This document shows, in pieces, positions 25,297 through 34,253 of a DNA stretch of 64,000 bases. Each line of letters starts with the position of its first letter. The first letter of the stretch is position 1. Location: assembly GCA_019639255.1 (NCBI GenBank), contig JAHBSF010000004.1:1-64000 (forward strand), written 5' to 3'. The DNA is from Acidobacteriota bacterium. Its GTDB lineage: Bacteria > Acidobacteriota > Blastocatellia > RBC074. The notes under the pieces were generated by a model that saw nothing but the letters and a program-made list of their open reading frames with translations, was not told the origin of the DNA and searched no databases. A program made the translations under genes and the position numbers.

Positions 25297-25809
25297 TTAC
25301 TGCAAAGCCACGTCGCGCCACTCGCCGCGAATGATCGCCTCGCGAATTTCGGCGGGCGTTCGGCCTTTACGATGCAACTCGTCGACAAGGAGAACCTCCT
25401 TGAGGCACACCGCTCAGCCGGCGCTATGGTCGTCGATGTGACATTCGAGCAGGCTGTCGTGCCCGAAGCCGGAATCGCAGTAACAGTAGCAGGGCTGCTG
25501 CGCGAGGACTTCGGGAATGTCTTTTGCGATTTGATATGCGCGTTTGGCGTAGGATGCGGAAAACTGCGCCGGATCGAGCGTTAGGGGGAAGGGGCGGGCC
25601 TTTTCGGGGTCGGCGTGATAGGCCGGTACGCGCGGCGTAGACGCGGCTGCCGGAGCGTGTGAAGCGTGCGGCGTTGCCTGCGGCGCCTGATCCGACGCGG
25701 GTTGACAGGCTGAGAAGGCCGCTGCCGTCATTACAAACCCGAGCAAAGCTGCCGCTAAGTGTGGACGACCAGAGAATTTGAAGAGTTCGTTTTTTCGCAT
25801 CATATACAT
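25297..25809 (-). CDS. Candidate selenoprotein: PCYCGC-motif lipoprotein with in-frame UGA
   Basis: Read through the TGA at 25414-25416, the frame gives 170 residues. It has a lipoprotein signal ending VMTAAAFSAC, a Pro/Ala-rich linker, then QQPCYCYCDSGFGHDSLLECHIDDHSAG, UGA, AVCLKEVLLVDEL, and a tail ending AIIRGEWRDVALQ and TAA. The part before UGA is the PCYCGC-motif family as I recall it, and the 38 codons after UGA still look like that family. In relatives the UGA position is, from memory, a Cys followed by xxC, so a U-x-x-C redox motif would result. A SECIS-like hairpin starts 11 bases after the UGA. Start at 25809 is chosen by the signal peptide; Met codons at 25803 and 25800 also fit. 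Function of the family is unknown. Alternatives are a point-mutated pseudogene or a sequence error. Confidence 0.72.
25386..25402 (-). promoter_or_regulatory. SECIS-like hairpin after in-frame UGA
   Basis: On the minus strand CAAGGAG, loop GTT, CTCCTTG forms a perfect 7-bp stem. The loop begins 19 bases after the UGA and its first base is G. Bacterial SECIS elements, as described, place the apical loop about 16-37 bases after UGA with a G among its first two bases, so this fits. Both stem halves are coding. Confidence 0.65.
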
Positions 25810-26089
25810 ATACTCGTGGTTTAGGTAGCTTGACGTATGACTTCGCCTGATTGCGGTCGCAGGATTGTAACTGGTAGATCCTTTGTTCTCCAAATCTTAA
25901 TATTCCATATGTATTCACCTCGGCGCTTTACCACTGCCATTCATAGTTGTAGACTACGATTCGTCCTCAGAACAATCATAAATGTTGTCTCCTTTGGGAG
26001 CCGAATATCCGCTACGGCGATCAGGTCGTGCGGCAGTCGGCAATCTACGCCCCGCAAGTTCTACCAGGTTGGGGCCAGGAGGAGGTAAG

Positions 26090-27118
26090 ATGTCGCGGCG
26101 CGGGGATTTGACGGAACGTCTGGTTCGCATTCCTTTGCTGTTGGCCGAAGGCCCACAATCGCAACGTCAGCTTGCGAGGGAACTCGAAGTCGACGCTGTA
26201 ACCATTCGTCGGGCAATTAATCAGTTGTCCCGCTTCTACTATATAACGGAGGAACGTCGTAATCGCGAAACCGTTTACCGGTTTGGGGACGGATACAAAT
26301 ACCGCCCGCCCAATTTCACACCGACAGAGCTTGCGACATTGCTGCTGGCTCAACAATCGATAGCCTCGACCGGCCTTACATCTTTCGGAACGCCTTTCGC
26401 AAGATCGGGGCAAACGCTTCTTGAGAAAGTCCGTGCAGCTTTGCCTCTGGAATTGCGCAGCTATCTTGACTTACTGGCGAACATATTCGGTTCTGCCGCA
26501 GTGCCTGCCAAGAATTATGCACCGCACGCAGGAACAATTGATCGGTTGACGAAAGCGGCGGTGACCTGTCGGCGCATAAAATTGCACTATCACACTCTTC
26601 GTTCAGGTCAACTCAACGAGAGACTTTTCGATCCATATTCGGTTTATTTCGATCCAGATGGCGCCACGCTAAAAGTTATCGGCTTTGATCACCTTTCAAG
26701 CGAGATCAGGACTTTTTCCATCGACCATATCCAAAATCTTATCGAAACCGAAGAGACATTCACCCGCCCATCCGAGTTCGACCTTCGCGCTTATTTGACC
26801 AAATATTGCTTCAACGGAATTCACGGCAACCCCATCCTCGTTCGACTACGCGCCTACGGAGTCACAGCGCGGATCTTTTCCGAACGCCAGTTCCACCCGT
26901 CTCAGCGCCTTATAGCACACAATCCGGAATCGGCCGGCGTTGAAGAACAGGCGACTATTGAAATGACCGTCGCACAAGGACGGGGGCTAGAGCGCTTCAT
27001 TTTGAGCTGGATGCCCTATGTCGAAGTCCTGTCGCCTCCCGAACTCCGGACATCCATCGCGGCAGTGCTTCGCCAAGCAGCAATAAGACAATCCGGTGAT
27101 CATACAGAAGAAATTTGA
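26090..27118 (+). CDS. WYL-domain transcriptional regulator of the CRISPR-Cas locus
   Basis: This 342-residue protein has an N-terminal winged helix (ERLVRIPLLLAEGPQSQRQLARELEVDAVTIRRAINQLSRFYYIT) and a WYL domain from about 160 (RLTKAAVTCRRIKLHYHTLRSGQLNERLFDPYSVYFDPDGATLKVIGFDH), followed by a C-terminal WCX-like part. WYL regulators often bind nucleotide or nucleic acid ligands and repress or activate defence loci. AGGAGG precedes ATG at 26090; the longer open frame upstream has no such site. It ends 66 bases before cas3 and reads in the same direction, so it likely controls the cas operon. Confidence 0.85.
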   Translation: MSRRGDLTERLVRIPLLLAEGPQSQRQLARELEVDAVTIRRAINQLSRFYYITEERRNRETVYRFGDGYKYRPPNFTPTELATLLLAQQSIASTGLTSFGTPFARSGQTLLEKVRAALPLELRSYLDLLANIFGSAAVPAKNYAPHAGTIDRLTKAAVTCRRIKLHYHTLRSGQLNERLFDPYSVYFDPDGATLKVIGFDHLSSEIRTFSIDHIQNLIETEETFTRPSEFDLRAYLTKYCFNGIHGNPILVRLRAYGVTARIFSERQFHPSQRLIAHNPESAGVEEQATIEMTVAQGRGLERFILSWMPYVEVLSPPELRTSIAAVLRQAAIRQSGDHTEEI

Positions 27119-27184
27119 GTATCGTGTCCGTCTTGGAACCGTACTTGTCCGATATGCCTTGTAAAATTGCAACCGCGGGCAGTT

Positions 27185-29467
27185 ATGGAAAACGAAAATC
27201 AACCCAGAGAATACTGGGCGCACTCGTACAACGACTCAGGAAATCCGCATCTGCTGCGAGCCCATCTGGAGGGTGTAGGCGAGCTCGCGGCACGATTTGC
27301 GGCTGAGATGAATTTGGAGGTCGTCGAAGCTGCGAGATGGGCCGGCCTCTTGCACGACTTGGGCAAGTACCGAGATGAGTTTCAGAGTTATCTGCGCAAA
27401 GAACGTGAAAGCAGCATTGAAACTCATCACGCAGTTTACGGCGCTGCCCTAGCGCACCTGTTCAGAAAATGGCTCGGGCCTGCATTCGTCATAGCAGGGC
27501 ACCATGCCGGTCTACACGACCAGCATCTGCTTAAAGATCTGGTATGCGACGAGAAATATGACGCGAACAATCGCGTCCCTGAAATACTTGCTCGATTCGA
27601 GCGTGAACTAGGCCCGATTCCCGAAAAGATTAAGGAGCCGGGATTTTCACGATTGAGCAAGACGAGCGCCGAGTTCTACATCCGGATGTTATTTTCGGCT
27701 TTGGTCGACGCGGATTTTCTCGACACCGAAGCCCACTACAAAGAGACCAAGCGGAGTCCTCTGGCTTTGGATCCTGGCGAACTGCTGGCTCGACTCCAGG
27801 CCGAAAAAGAATCGAAACCGACCGACGGAGACCTCAACGGCATCCGCCATCGGATTTTCGAGCAATGCCTGGAAGCGGCGCTACAGGACCCTGGATTCTT
27901 CTCGTTAACCGTACCAACAGGCGGTGGGAAAACGCTCTCCGGCATGGCATTTGCGCTCGCACACGCGCAATGCCACGGCTTGCGGCGCATCATCGTTGTC
28001 ATCCCGTATCTGTCGATCATCGAGCAGAATGCCGCCCAATATCGGCGGATACTGGATCCTCAGAGGCGGGGAATAGTAGTCGAGCACCACTCGGCGGTGC
28101 CTGCACCGGTAGATGATGAAGGAAGACGGCGGTCACAACTTGAATACGCAGCCGAAAACTGGGATGCGCCGATCATCGTTACTACCTCGGTTCAGTTAAT
28201 CGAATCGCTGTTTGCCAATCGAACTTCGCGTTGCAGAAAATTGCACAATATTGCGCGCTCGGTGATCATTTTTGATGAGGCACAGACTCTTCCGTCCCAT
28301 TTGCTCACCCCCCTGCTCAGCGTTTTCCGCGAGTTGAAGACCAATTACGGGGTCAGCATTGTTTTCTCCACTGCGACGCAACCGGCTTTCAGGCAAACAA
28401 TGTCGTTGAAGGAAGGATTCGTACCGCAAGAAGTCCGCGAGATTACGCAGGGGACCTCGGCAACCTTCGAACGCCTGCAGCGTGTCAGGTACCGCCTGCC
28501 GAAGCAGGGTGAAACGCTGAATTTGAGGGCGATCGCCGAACAGATGGCTGAGCGCCGACAGGCGATGTGTGTAGTCAACACGCGTCGGCAGGCTGGCGAA
28601 CTATGGGAAGAATTACGGAATTTGCTTACCGAAGAAGGATACGAATCATTGTTTCATCTTTCGTCCGCGATGTGCGCCCAACATCGTTTTGATCTGCTTG
28701 GGGAAGATGGAGAAGCGGCGCGCGGGACGATCAGGGCGCGACTTCGCAACGCCGAACCCTGCCTTGTTGTTTCTACACAGTTGATCGAAGCAGGCGTAGA
28801 TGTCGATTTTCCGGTTGTGTGGCGAGCCCTGGCGCCGCTGGATTCGATAGTTCAGGCCGGGGGACGCTGTAATCGAGAGGGACGACTGACAGATTCGAAA
28901 GGCAGAGCTGCACTCGGAGAAGTGATCGTTTTTGAACCCGAGGAGCACCGCCTTCCGCCCGGCATTTATAAAACTGCGACGGATATTACGGCCAAGCTGC
29001 TCGCTGGCAGAGACGCCGATGCAATTGCAACGAGCCATGAGATATTCGGCGAATATTTCACCCAGCTTTATCAGTACAGCCCGACCGACCTCAGCAGAGA
29101 GGGGGAATGCAGTATTCAGGTGGACCGAGAGCATCTTCGCTTTCGTGAAGTGGCACGAAAGGCGCGTGTGATCGCCGATGATACTCGCCCCGTCATAGTT
29201 CCATATGGCGGAGGGCGCGACATAGTTACCGAGATACGAGAACGTACGACCGGGAAGGGGCAGCCGCGAATCGACAAGGGAGATCTGCAGCGATTACAAC
29301 GTTACATGGTGAATTTGCACTCAAACGATTTCAAGCAACTCCAGGCTTTGCAACAAATTCAGCCGCTGCTAAAGAATCTGGAGTTGTACGTTCTGTCGGA
29401 CGGCTTCTACCATCGTGATCTTGGCCTCGTCATCAATCAGAGACCGGCGGAGGATTATTTTTTATGA
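27185..29467 (+). CDS. cas3: Cas3 HD nuclease-helicase, type I-C
   Basis: This 760-residue protein combines the HD nuclease (HLEGVGELAARFA, HDLGKY near 57-62, GHHAG) with an SF2 helicase (Walker A VPTGGGKTLSG near 243, DEAQ box VIIFDEAQTLPSH near 361, motif III SIVFSTATQ, motif VI QAGGRCNREGR). It unwinds and degrades DNA marked by Cascade. I chose ATG at 27185 (MENENQPREYWAHS); an upstream TTG at 27167 is possible. It overlaps cas5 by four bases. Confidence 0.95.
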   Translation: MENENQPREYWAHSYNDSGNPHLLRAHLEGVGELAARFAAEMNLEVVEAARWAGLLHDLGKYRDEFQSYLRKERESSIETHHAVYGAALAHLFRKWLGPAFVIAGHHAGLHDQHLLKDLVCDEKYDANNRVPEILARFERELGPIPEKIKEPGFSRLSKTSAEFYIRMLFSALVDADFLDTEAHYKETKRSPLALDPGELLARLQAEKESKPTDGDLNGIRHRIFEQCLEAALQDPGFFSLTVPTGGGKTLSGMAFALAHAQCHGLRRIIVVIPYLSIIEQNAAQYRRILDPQRRGIVVEHHSAVPAPVDDEGRRRSQLEYAAENWDAPIIVTTSVQLIESLFANRTSRCRKLHNIARSVIIFDEAQTLPSHLLTPLLSVFRELKTNYGVSIVFSTATQPAFRQTMSLKEGFVPQEVREITQGTSATFERLQRVRYRLPKQGETLNLRAIAEQMAERRQAMCVVNTRRQAGELWEELRNLLTEEGYESLFHLSSAMCAQHRFDLLGEDGEAARGTIRARLRNAEPCLVVSTQLIEAGVDVDFPVVWRALAPLDSIVQAGGRCNREGRLTDSKGRAALGEVIVFEPEEHRLPPGIYKTATDITAKLLAGRDADAIATSHEIFGEYFTQLYQYSPTDLSREGECSIQVDREHLRFREVARKARVIADDTRPVIVPYGGGRDIVTEIRERTTGKGQPRIDKGDLQRLQRYMVNLHSNDFKQLQALQQIQPLLKNLELYVLSDGFYHRDLGLVINQRPAEDYFL

Positions 29468-30276
29468 ACGGCAATATGGTATCGATTCGCGTATGGGGTG
29501 ATTTCGCATGTTTTACAAGACCGGAAATGAAGGTCGAGCGCGTCAGCTATCCGGTAATGACGCCGTCGGCAGCACGCGGTGTGTTTGAAGCCATCTTCTG
29601 GGAACCGCAGATGTATTACCTGATTGACAGCATACGAATAGTCAAACGCGGGAATTGGATTTCCATTCGGCGCAACGAGGTCATAAGTGTTATCAGTCTC
29701 GACAGCGCAAAAACCTGGATGAAATCGCCTGAGAAGGTAAGTCACATACAAGCGGGAGGAGGGGCGCCGGACGGCACTCAGCGCAACATGCTGGCACTGG
29801 AAAACGTCGAGTATCTTATAACCGCCGAGATCAGACTCAGCCGTATTGACGAAGGCAAGAACCTGCTGCCCAAGTATATCGATGAGATTCGCCGCCGCGC
29901 TCAAAGCGGCAAATGTTTTCATCGACCAGCACTTGGAGTGCGTGAGTTCGCTGCAGATTTCGAGTGGGAGGAAGACGCTCAGAGGGCTCTTGAACGACGC
30001 GCCGATGAACTCGGCTTCAACTGGCACGACCGAAACGAGGAGTTTGGTTTAATGCTCTATGACGTTTTCGATGTTGGGGAACGTGCAAACGGATTTCGCT
30101 GGTTGCGTGAAGATGAGCTTGGGCAGGTCCGATCGACGCGCGCAGCCAGAAAGACATCAGCAACAGCAGCTTATACCGGCACGCTCATCAAACCTCAGGC
30201 GATGTTCTTTAGGGCGGAGTTGAAGCAGTCCGTGCTTGCTTGCCATCCGGAACGTATTCGCCTTATCGGGAGCTGA
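29464..30276 (+). CDS. cas5c: Cas5c (Cas5d) crRNA-processing subunit
   Basis: This 270-residue protein starts VSIRVWGDFACFTRPEMKVERVSYPVMTPSAARGVFEAIFW, the family N terminus of the type I-C Cas5, which in this subtype replaces Cas6 and cuts pre-crRNA. GGGAPDGTQRNMLALENVEYLI and the C-terminal MLYDVFD follow. Translation is coupled to cas3 by an ATGA overlap. Complete; length is typical. Confidence 0.93.
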   Translation: MNGNMVSIRVWGDFACFTRPEMKVERVSYPVMTPSAARGVFEAIFWEPQMYYLIDSIRIVKRGNWISIRRNEVISVISLDSAKTWMKSPEKVSHIQAGGGAPDGTQRNMLALENVEYLITAEIRLSRIDEGKNLLPKYIDEIRRRAQSGKCFHRPALGVREFAADFEWEEDAQRALERRADELGFNWHDRNEEFGLMLYDVFDVGERANGFRWLREDELGQVRSTRAARKTSATAAYTGTLIKPQAMFFRAELKQSVLACHPERIRLIGS

Positions 30277-30324
30277 GCGTAGCTGATACGACAGGTAATG
30301 AAAGTCTGAATCAGGAGTACAACC

Positions 30325-32259
30325 ATGCTGCTCAAACATCTTTATGATCTGGCCCACTCGAGACAGTTGCTGGATGATCCCGCTTTTGCAAAAAAGGCGA
30401 TTCGATGGGTAATCGCGATTGATGCTGAAGGTCGAATAATCGGTTCCGGCCCCCAAGAGACCACAGACGGAAAAAATCGAGGCCGGGAGTTCATCTCGCC
30501 GCAGACGAGCCGGAACAAGAATAAAGGGGGGATCGCAGAATTTCTTGCCGATGGCCTGACTGGGATTTTCGGACTGGACGGCGAACCGGAGAAAGATCAA
30601 GGCGATGAGCGCAAGCGGCGCAGAAGGAACGAAAACAATGCCGAAAAATGCGCCGACTTCTGGAGTCAGATCGAGCAGGCGTTTGAAGAAACGAAAATGC
30701 TGCACCTCAAGGCCCTGCTGGCATTTCGGCAACGATATGGAGCAGAACCCCCGTTTCTACGATGGGGACCAGCGACCGAAGACCAATCGGAGTCATTAAA
30801 CGCCTGGCGATTGCGGACATCCGCCGGGACCGAAGTGAAGTTGGGAGCGGACAACTTCACATTCGAGGTGGAAGGTCAATTGCTGCTGAATGATGAAAAC
30901 GTGATACGCCCGTACTGGAGGCGCGTTTATCAAAAAGAGCGAGAGGACAAAAGCGGGTCGTCCGACCGGGGGTTGTGCCTGATTACGGGAGAAGAGGGCG
31001 TTCCTCTTGCCAAAACACATACGCCGAAGATCAAGGGCGTTCGGGGAGCCCAGCCGACCGGCGCGGCGCTTGTTTCATTCGATAAAGCGGCTTTCACATC
31101 ATACGGTTACGAGCAAAGCTACAATGCCCCGGCTTCGATTTCGGCGGCAACCGCCTATAGTTTGGCGCTCAACTGGCTGTTGTCGCAGAAATCTCATTCG
31201 CTGCACGTGGGATCGACGGCGGTATGCTTCTGGGCTCGGGATTCGGAAGAAGAATCGGACTTCTTCGCGGCCATGCTGGATCACCCCGATCCACAGACCG
31301 TCAGGGATTTCTTGACATCGCCCTGGCAAGGTGGGGAAAGACGACGGCCGGATGAGCAGTTCTTCAGCGTTACACTTTCGGGTAATGCCGGACGAATAGT
31401 GGTTCGACACTGGATGCAGACTACGATTGAAACAGCCCGCGAGAATCTGCACCGATGGTTTGTAGACCTGGAGGTCGCTCTATATGGAGAAGGGGCAGTC
31501 AAGGGAGAGGGAAAGCGCAAGAAACCGGTAAATGAGCAAGGGACAAAAGAAAAAGAATACCGTCCGCTTGCACTCTACAACCTGGCGCTGTCTTTGGTAC
31601 GTGATGCGAAAGATCTGCAATCGGAGATGTTAACGCATCTTTACCGAGCGGCTCTTGAAGGGACGGCCCCTTCATTATTGCTGCTCAATCCACTTCTAAA
31701 CCGATTAAGAATTGATCTGGTGCGCGAAGGGCCCAACAGAACATTGCGTGGACTTTCCCGCTTCGCCCTCTTGCGTCTCATTCTTAATCGCAATCGAAAG
31801 GTAGGTGAACCGATGATCGAGCCGCAGGTATTTGACACCGATGATCCAGCATATAACTGCGGGAGGTTGCTCGCCGTCTTCGACGATCTGCAGATGCGAG
31901 CACACGATTTTAAGCTGGAAGGTGCAGGAGTCGTCGAACGGTATTACGGTTCAGCATCGTCCGCTCCCAACAGCGCCTTCGGCATACTCTGGCGTCTGCA
32001 TCAGCATCATCTCAAGAAGGTTTCGCGACAGTCTCCGGGAGCGGCCGAAGCCATCAAACGGAAGATCGCTGAAATTACTTGTCAGTTTCGACAGGAGCGT
32101 CCGAATGCGCCGCCGGCGTTTCCCCGAACATTCAATTTACAGGAGCAGGGGCGCTTCGCCCTCGGGTTCTATCAGCAAAAGGCGGCCGACGATGCAGCGC
32201 GACGAGCCGCCGTCAGCACGCGCAAAACAACAGAAACATCGGCAGCAGCGGAGGAATAA
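30325..32259 (+). CDS. cas8c: Cas8c (Csd1) large Cascade subunit
   Basis: This 644-residue protein is the type I-C large subunit that recognises the PAM and holds the Cascade body. Typical segments are MLLKHLYDLAHSR at the start, CLITGEEGVPLAKTHTPKIKGVRGAQPTGAALVSFDKAAFTSYGYEQSYNAPASISAATAYSLALNWLL in the middle, and the closing QGRFALGFYQQKA. A CAGGAG site precedes ATG at 30325. Its TAA directly abuts the cas7 ATG. Confidence 0.94.
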   Translation: MLLKHLYDLAHSRQLLDDPAFAKKAIRWVIAIDAEGRIIGSGPQETTDGKNRGREFISPQTSRNKNKGGIAEFLADGLTGIFGLDGEPEKDQGDERKRRRRNENNAEKCADFWSQIEQAFEETKMLHLKALLAFRQRYGAEPPFLRWGPATEDQSESLNAWRLRTSAGTEVKLGADNFTFEVEGQLLLNDENVIRPYWRRVYQKEREDKSGSSDRGLCLITGEEGVPLAKTHTPKIKGVRGAQPTGAALVSFDKAAFTSYGYEQSYNAPASISAATAYSLALNWLLSQKSHSLHVGSTAVCFWARDSEEESDFFAAMLDHPDPQTVRDFLTSPWQGGERRRPDEQFFSVTLSGNAGRIVVRHWMQTTIETARENLHRWFVDLEVALYGEGAVKGEGKRKKPVNEQGTKEKEYRPLALYNLALSLVRDAKDLQSEMLTHLYRAALEGTAPSLLLLNPLLNRLRIDLVREGPNRTLRGLSRFALLRLILNRNRKVGEPMIEPQVFDTDDPAYNCGRLLAVFDDLQMRAHDFKLEGAGVVERYYGSASSAPNSAFGILWRLHQHHLKKVSRQSPGAAEAIKRKIAEITCQFRQERPNAPPAFPRTFNLQEQGRFALGFYQQKAADDAARRAAVSTRKTTETSAAAEE

Positions 32260-33195
32260 ATGAGCAACGATTATGTGCACAATCGCCACGATTTTTTGCT
32301 TCTCTTCGAGGTGAGCAACGGCAATCCCAACGGAGACCCTGACGCAGGCAACATGCCAAGGATCGATCCAAATACCAACAAGGGGATCATCTCCGACGTT
32401 TGCTTGAAACGTAAAGTGCGTAATTATGTCGAGCAATTCGCTCCTGCCCGAACGACCGACGATGGGAAAGGGTACAACATCTTTGTCAGGCAAGGAGAAA
32501 TTCTCGGCAATACAATCAAGGATGCGGTAAAAAAAGCTGACGAACAGGGCGGAAAAGAAGATCTGCCGCTGCGCGCGAGAGACTGGTTGTGCCGGGAATT
32601 CTACGACATAAGGGCGTTCGGCGGAGTTCTTTCAGTCGGTGCGGATGTTATGAAAGGATCGGCGTTCGGGCAGGTTCGCGGCCCTGTCCAGCTCACCTTC
32701 TCGCAGTCGTTTCACCCGATAACCCCACTTGAAATTACCATCACCAGGTGCGCAGTTACTGATGAAAAGGACAAGGATAAAGAACGCACGATGGGCAACA
32801 AACACATAGTGCCTTACGCCCTGTATGCAGCAAAAGGTTATGTCTCCCCTGCTTTCGCTGAGAAGACCGGATTCACACAAAGCGACCTGGATCTGTTATT
32901 TGAGGCGCTGCTCTACATGTTCGAGCACGATAGGTCGGCTGCGCGTGGAGAAATGGTTGTACGAGGTCTTTACGACTTCGAGCACGTCGGCACCCAACCC
33001 GAAACCAATGCGGCACAGAATCTCCGCGAAGCAAGGCTCGGGTGCACCCACGCGCACAAACTCTTTGAGGGAATACAGGTTCGACTCAAAGAAGGACGAG
33101 ACTTCCCTGAATCGTTTGCCGATTACGAAGTGACGTGCGCCTGGACCGAAGATAATCTTCCTCGTGGCGTGCGTCTGCACCAGCGCCATAACTGA
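32260..33195 (+). CDS. cas7c: Cas7c (Csd2) Cascade backbone subunit
   Basis: This 311-residue protein has the family N terminus HDFLLLFEVSNGNPNGDPDAGNMPRIDP and the segments LKRKVRNYV, DIRAFGGVLSVGADVMKGSAFGQVRGPVQLTFSQSFHPI, and HIVPYALYAAKGYVSP. Several copies coat the crRNA in the Cascade complex. The start codon follows the cas8 stop without a gap. Confidence 0.95.
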   Translation: MSNDYVHNRHDFLLLFEVSNGNPNGDPDAGNMPRIDPNTNKGIISDVCLKRKVRNYVEQFAPARTTDDGKGYNIFVRQGEILGNTIKDAVKKADEQGGKEDLPLRARDWLCREFYDIRAFGGVLSVGADVMKGSAFGQVRGPVQLTFSQSFHPITPLEITITRCAVTDEKDKDKERTMGNKHIVPYALYAAKGYVSPAFAEKTGFTQSDLDLLFEALLYMFEHDRSAARGEMVVRGLYDFEHVGTQPETNAAQNLREARLGCTHAHKLFEGIQVRLKEGRDFPESFADYEVTCAWTEDNLPRGVRLHQRHN

Positions 33196-33203
33196 TTCAG
33201 ATC

Positions 33204-33539
33204 ATGTTCGACCTGACGAATCTTTTCGTGACCCCACACGCCATAGCGCAGTTTCAGCAGCGTATCGCACCGCTCGGCGACGAACGGACTCGCAGCCTTA
33301 TTCTTGACGGCATTCGTCAGGCAACCAACATACGCATGCTTCCGGACGGGCGCTCGTGGCGTGTACGCACTCAGCGCCCGTTCCCATTTGAATTCAGGGC
33401 CTTTTGCGTTTTTGATGAAACTCGGGGGCATATGGTCGTAACAACAGTTGTGCGCGGTGACAGCCGGGCAACGCGCGATCGCAGAGGTAAATCTGATGGA
33501 CCAATGCCTCACTCCACAAGCACAGACCCTGAAGATTGA
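33204..33539 (+). CDS. Small accessory protein inside the cas operon (DUF4258-like)
   Basis: This 111-residue protein lies between cas7 (8-base gap) and cas4 and is not a standard type I-C component. The start MFDLTNLFVTPHAIAQFQQRI, with the His/Arg pattern, then LILDGIRQATNIRMLPDGRSWRVRTQRPFPFEFRAFCVFDETRGHMVVTTVVRGDSR, recalls the DUF4258/RelE-like small-domain type, with a beta-rich second half. The match is by pattern only. The tail (about 20 residues) is polar and probably disordered. It could be a toxin-like cargo, a crRNA-level accessory or a relic. Its coding direction and spacing show that it is co-transcribed with the cas genes. Confidence 0.6.
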   Translation: MFDLTNLFVTPHAIAQFQQRIAPLGDERTRSLILDGIRQATNIRMLPDGRSWRVRTQRPFPFEFRAFCVFDETRGHMVVTTVVRGDSRATRDRRGKSDGPMPHSTSTDPED

Positions 33540-33602
33540 GTCGAACAAACGTTATCGCCGATTAATTGTATGGAAAGACGATGCTTCCGAAAGCAGGTAG
33601 AG

Positions 33603-34232
33603 ATGCCGCAAAAGGAACAACCGATCGAACCGATCCAGATTTCTGCGCTCAACCAATACGTTTTCTGCCCGCGGCGATGCGCACTGATGTACGTAGACGG
33701 AATCTGGCACGACAATGAACATACAGCACTTGGAACAATGCTGCACGACCGTTCCGACGCCCCTGGGTATGAAACTGATGGAGATGTAAAAGTTTTACGA
33801 GCACTCCCACTTTATTCCTTCCGGTATGGTTTGAGCGGAAAGGCGGACATTGTAGAGATCCGTAGAGGGGAACCGACGCCTGTGGAATATAAGAAAGGGC
33901 GGCGGCGAAGATTTGAGAACGACGACGTGCAATTATGCGCACAGGCATTTTGTCTGGAAGAGATGTATCGAACCGAAGTACCTTCCGGATACATCTATCA
34001 CGCGGCGAGCAAACGGCGGCGCGAGGTACTCTTTGATTGGAGGCTTCGAGCGGAAACGGAGCGGGCCATAGCAGCTGTCCGCGAATTGATGGCGACAAAG
34101 CGCATCCCGCCGGCGGTTCTTGCACCACGCTGCGACGGCTGTTCGCTTCGGGTTAGCTGCTTGCCTGAGATTACTGGCGTAGTCAAAGCGTCCATCTATG
34201 AAGATTATCGGCGCATGATCTGGGCGGAGTAG
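33603..34232 (+). CDS. cas4: Cas4 adaptation exonuclease
   Basis: This 209-residue protein is a RecB-like Fe-S exonuclease that trims prespacers and selects PAM-bearing ends. Visible are the cysteine pair in YVFCPRRCALMYVDG, GKADIVEIRRGEPTPVEYKKGRR (RecB Asp and the Glu-x-Lys motif), QLCAQAFCLEEM (QxxxY-type helix), and the last Fe-S cysteines CDGCSLRVSC. The start at 33603 follows AGGTAGAG; the 11 codons open before it are less likely. Confidence 0.93.
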   Translation: MPQKEQPIEPIQISALNQYVFCPRRCALMYVDGIWHDNEHTALGTMLHDRSDAPGYETDGDVKVLRALPLYSFRYGLSGKADIVEIRRGEPTPVEYKKGRRRRFENDDVQLCAQAFCLEEMYRTEVPSGYIYHAASKRRREVLFDWRLRAETERAIAAVRELMATKRIPPAVLAPRCDGCSLRVSCLPEITGVVKASIYEDYRRMIWAE

Positions 34233-34253
34233 CAAATTAGGGCAGGTGAAAGT

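Noticed and set aside
25414-25809. Lipoprotein gene ending at TGA 25414 as a complete short protein
   Set aside because: The 38 codons after the TGA continue the same protein family in frame and end at a TAA, so a true stop at 25414 would cut inside a conserved motif.
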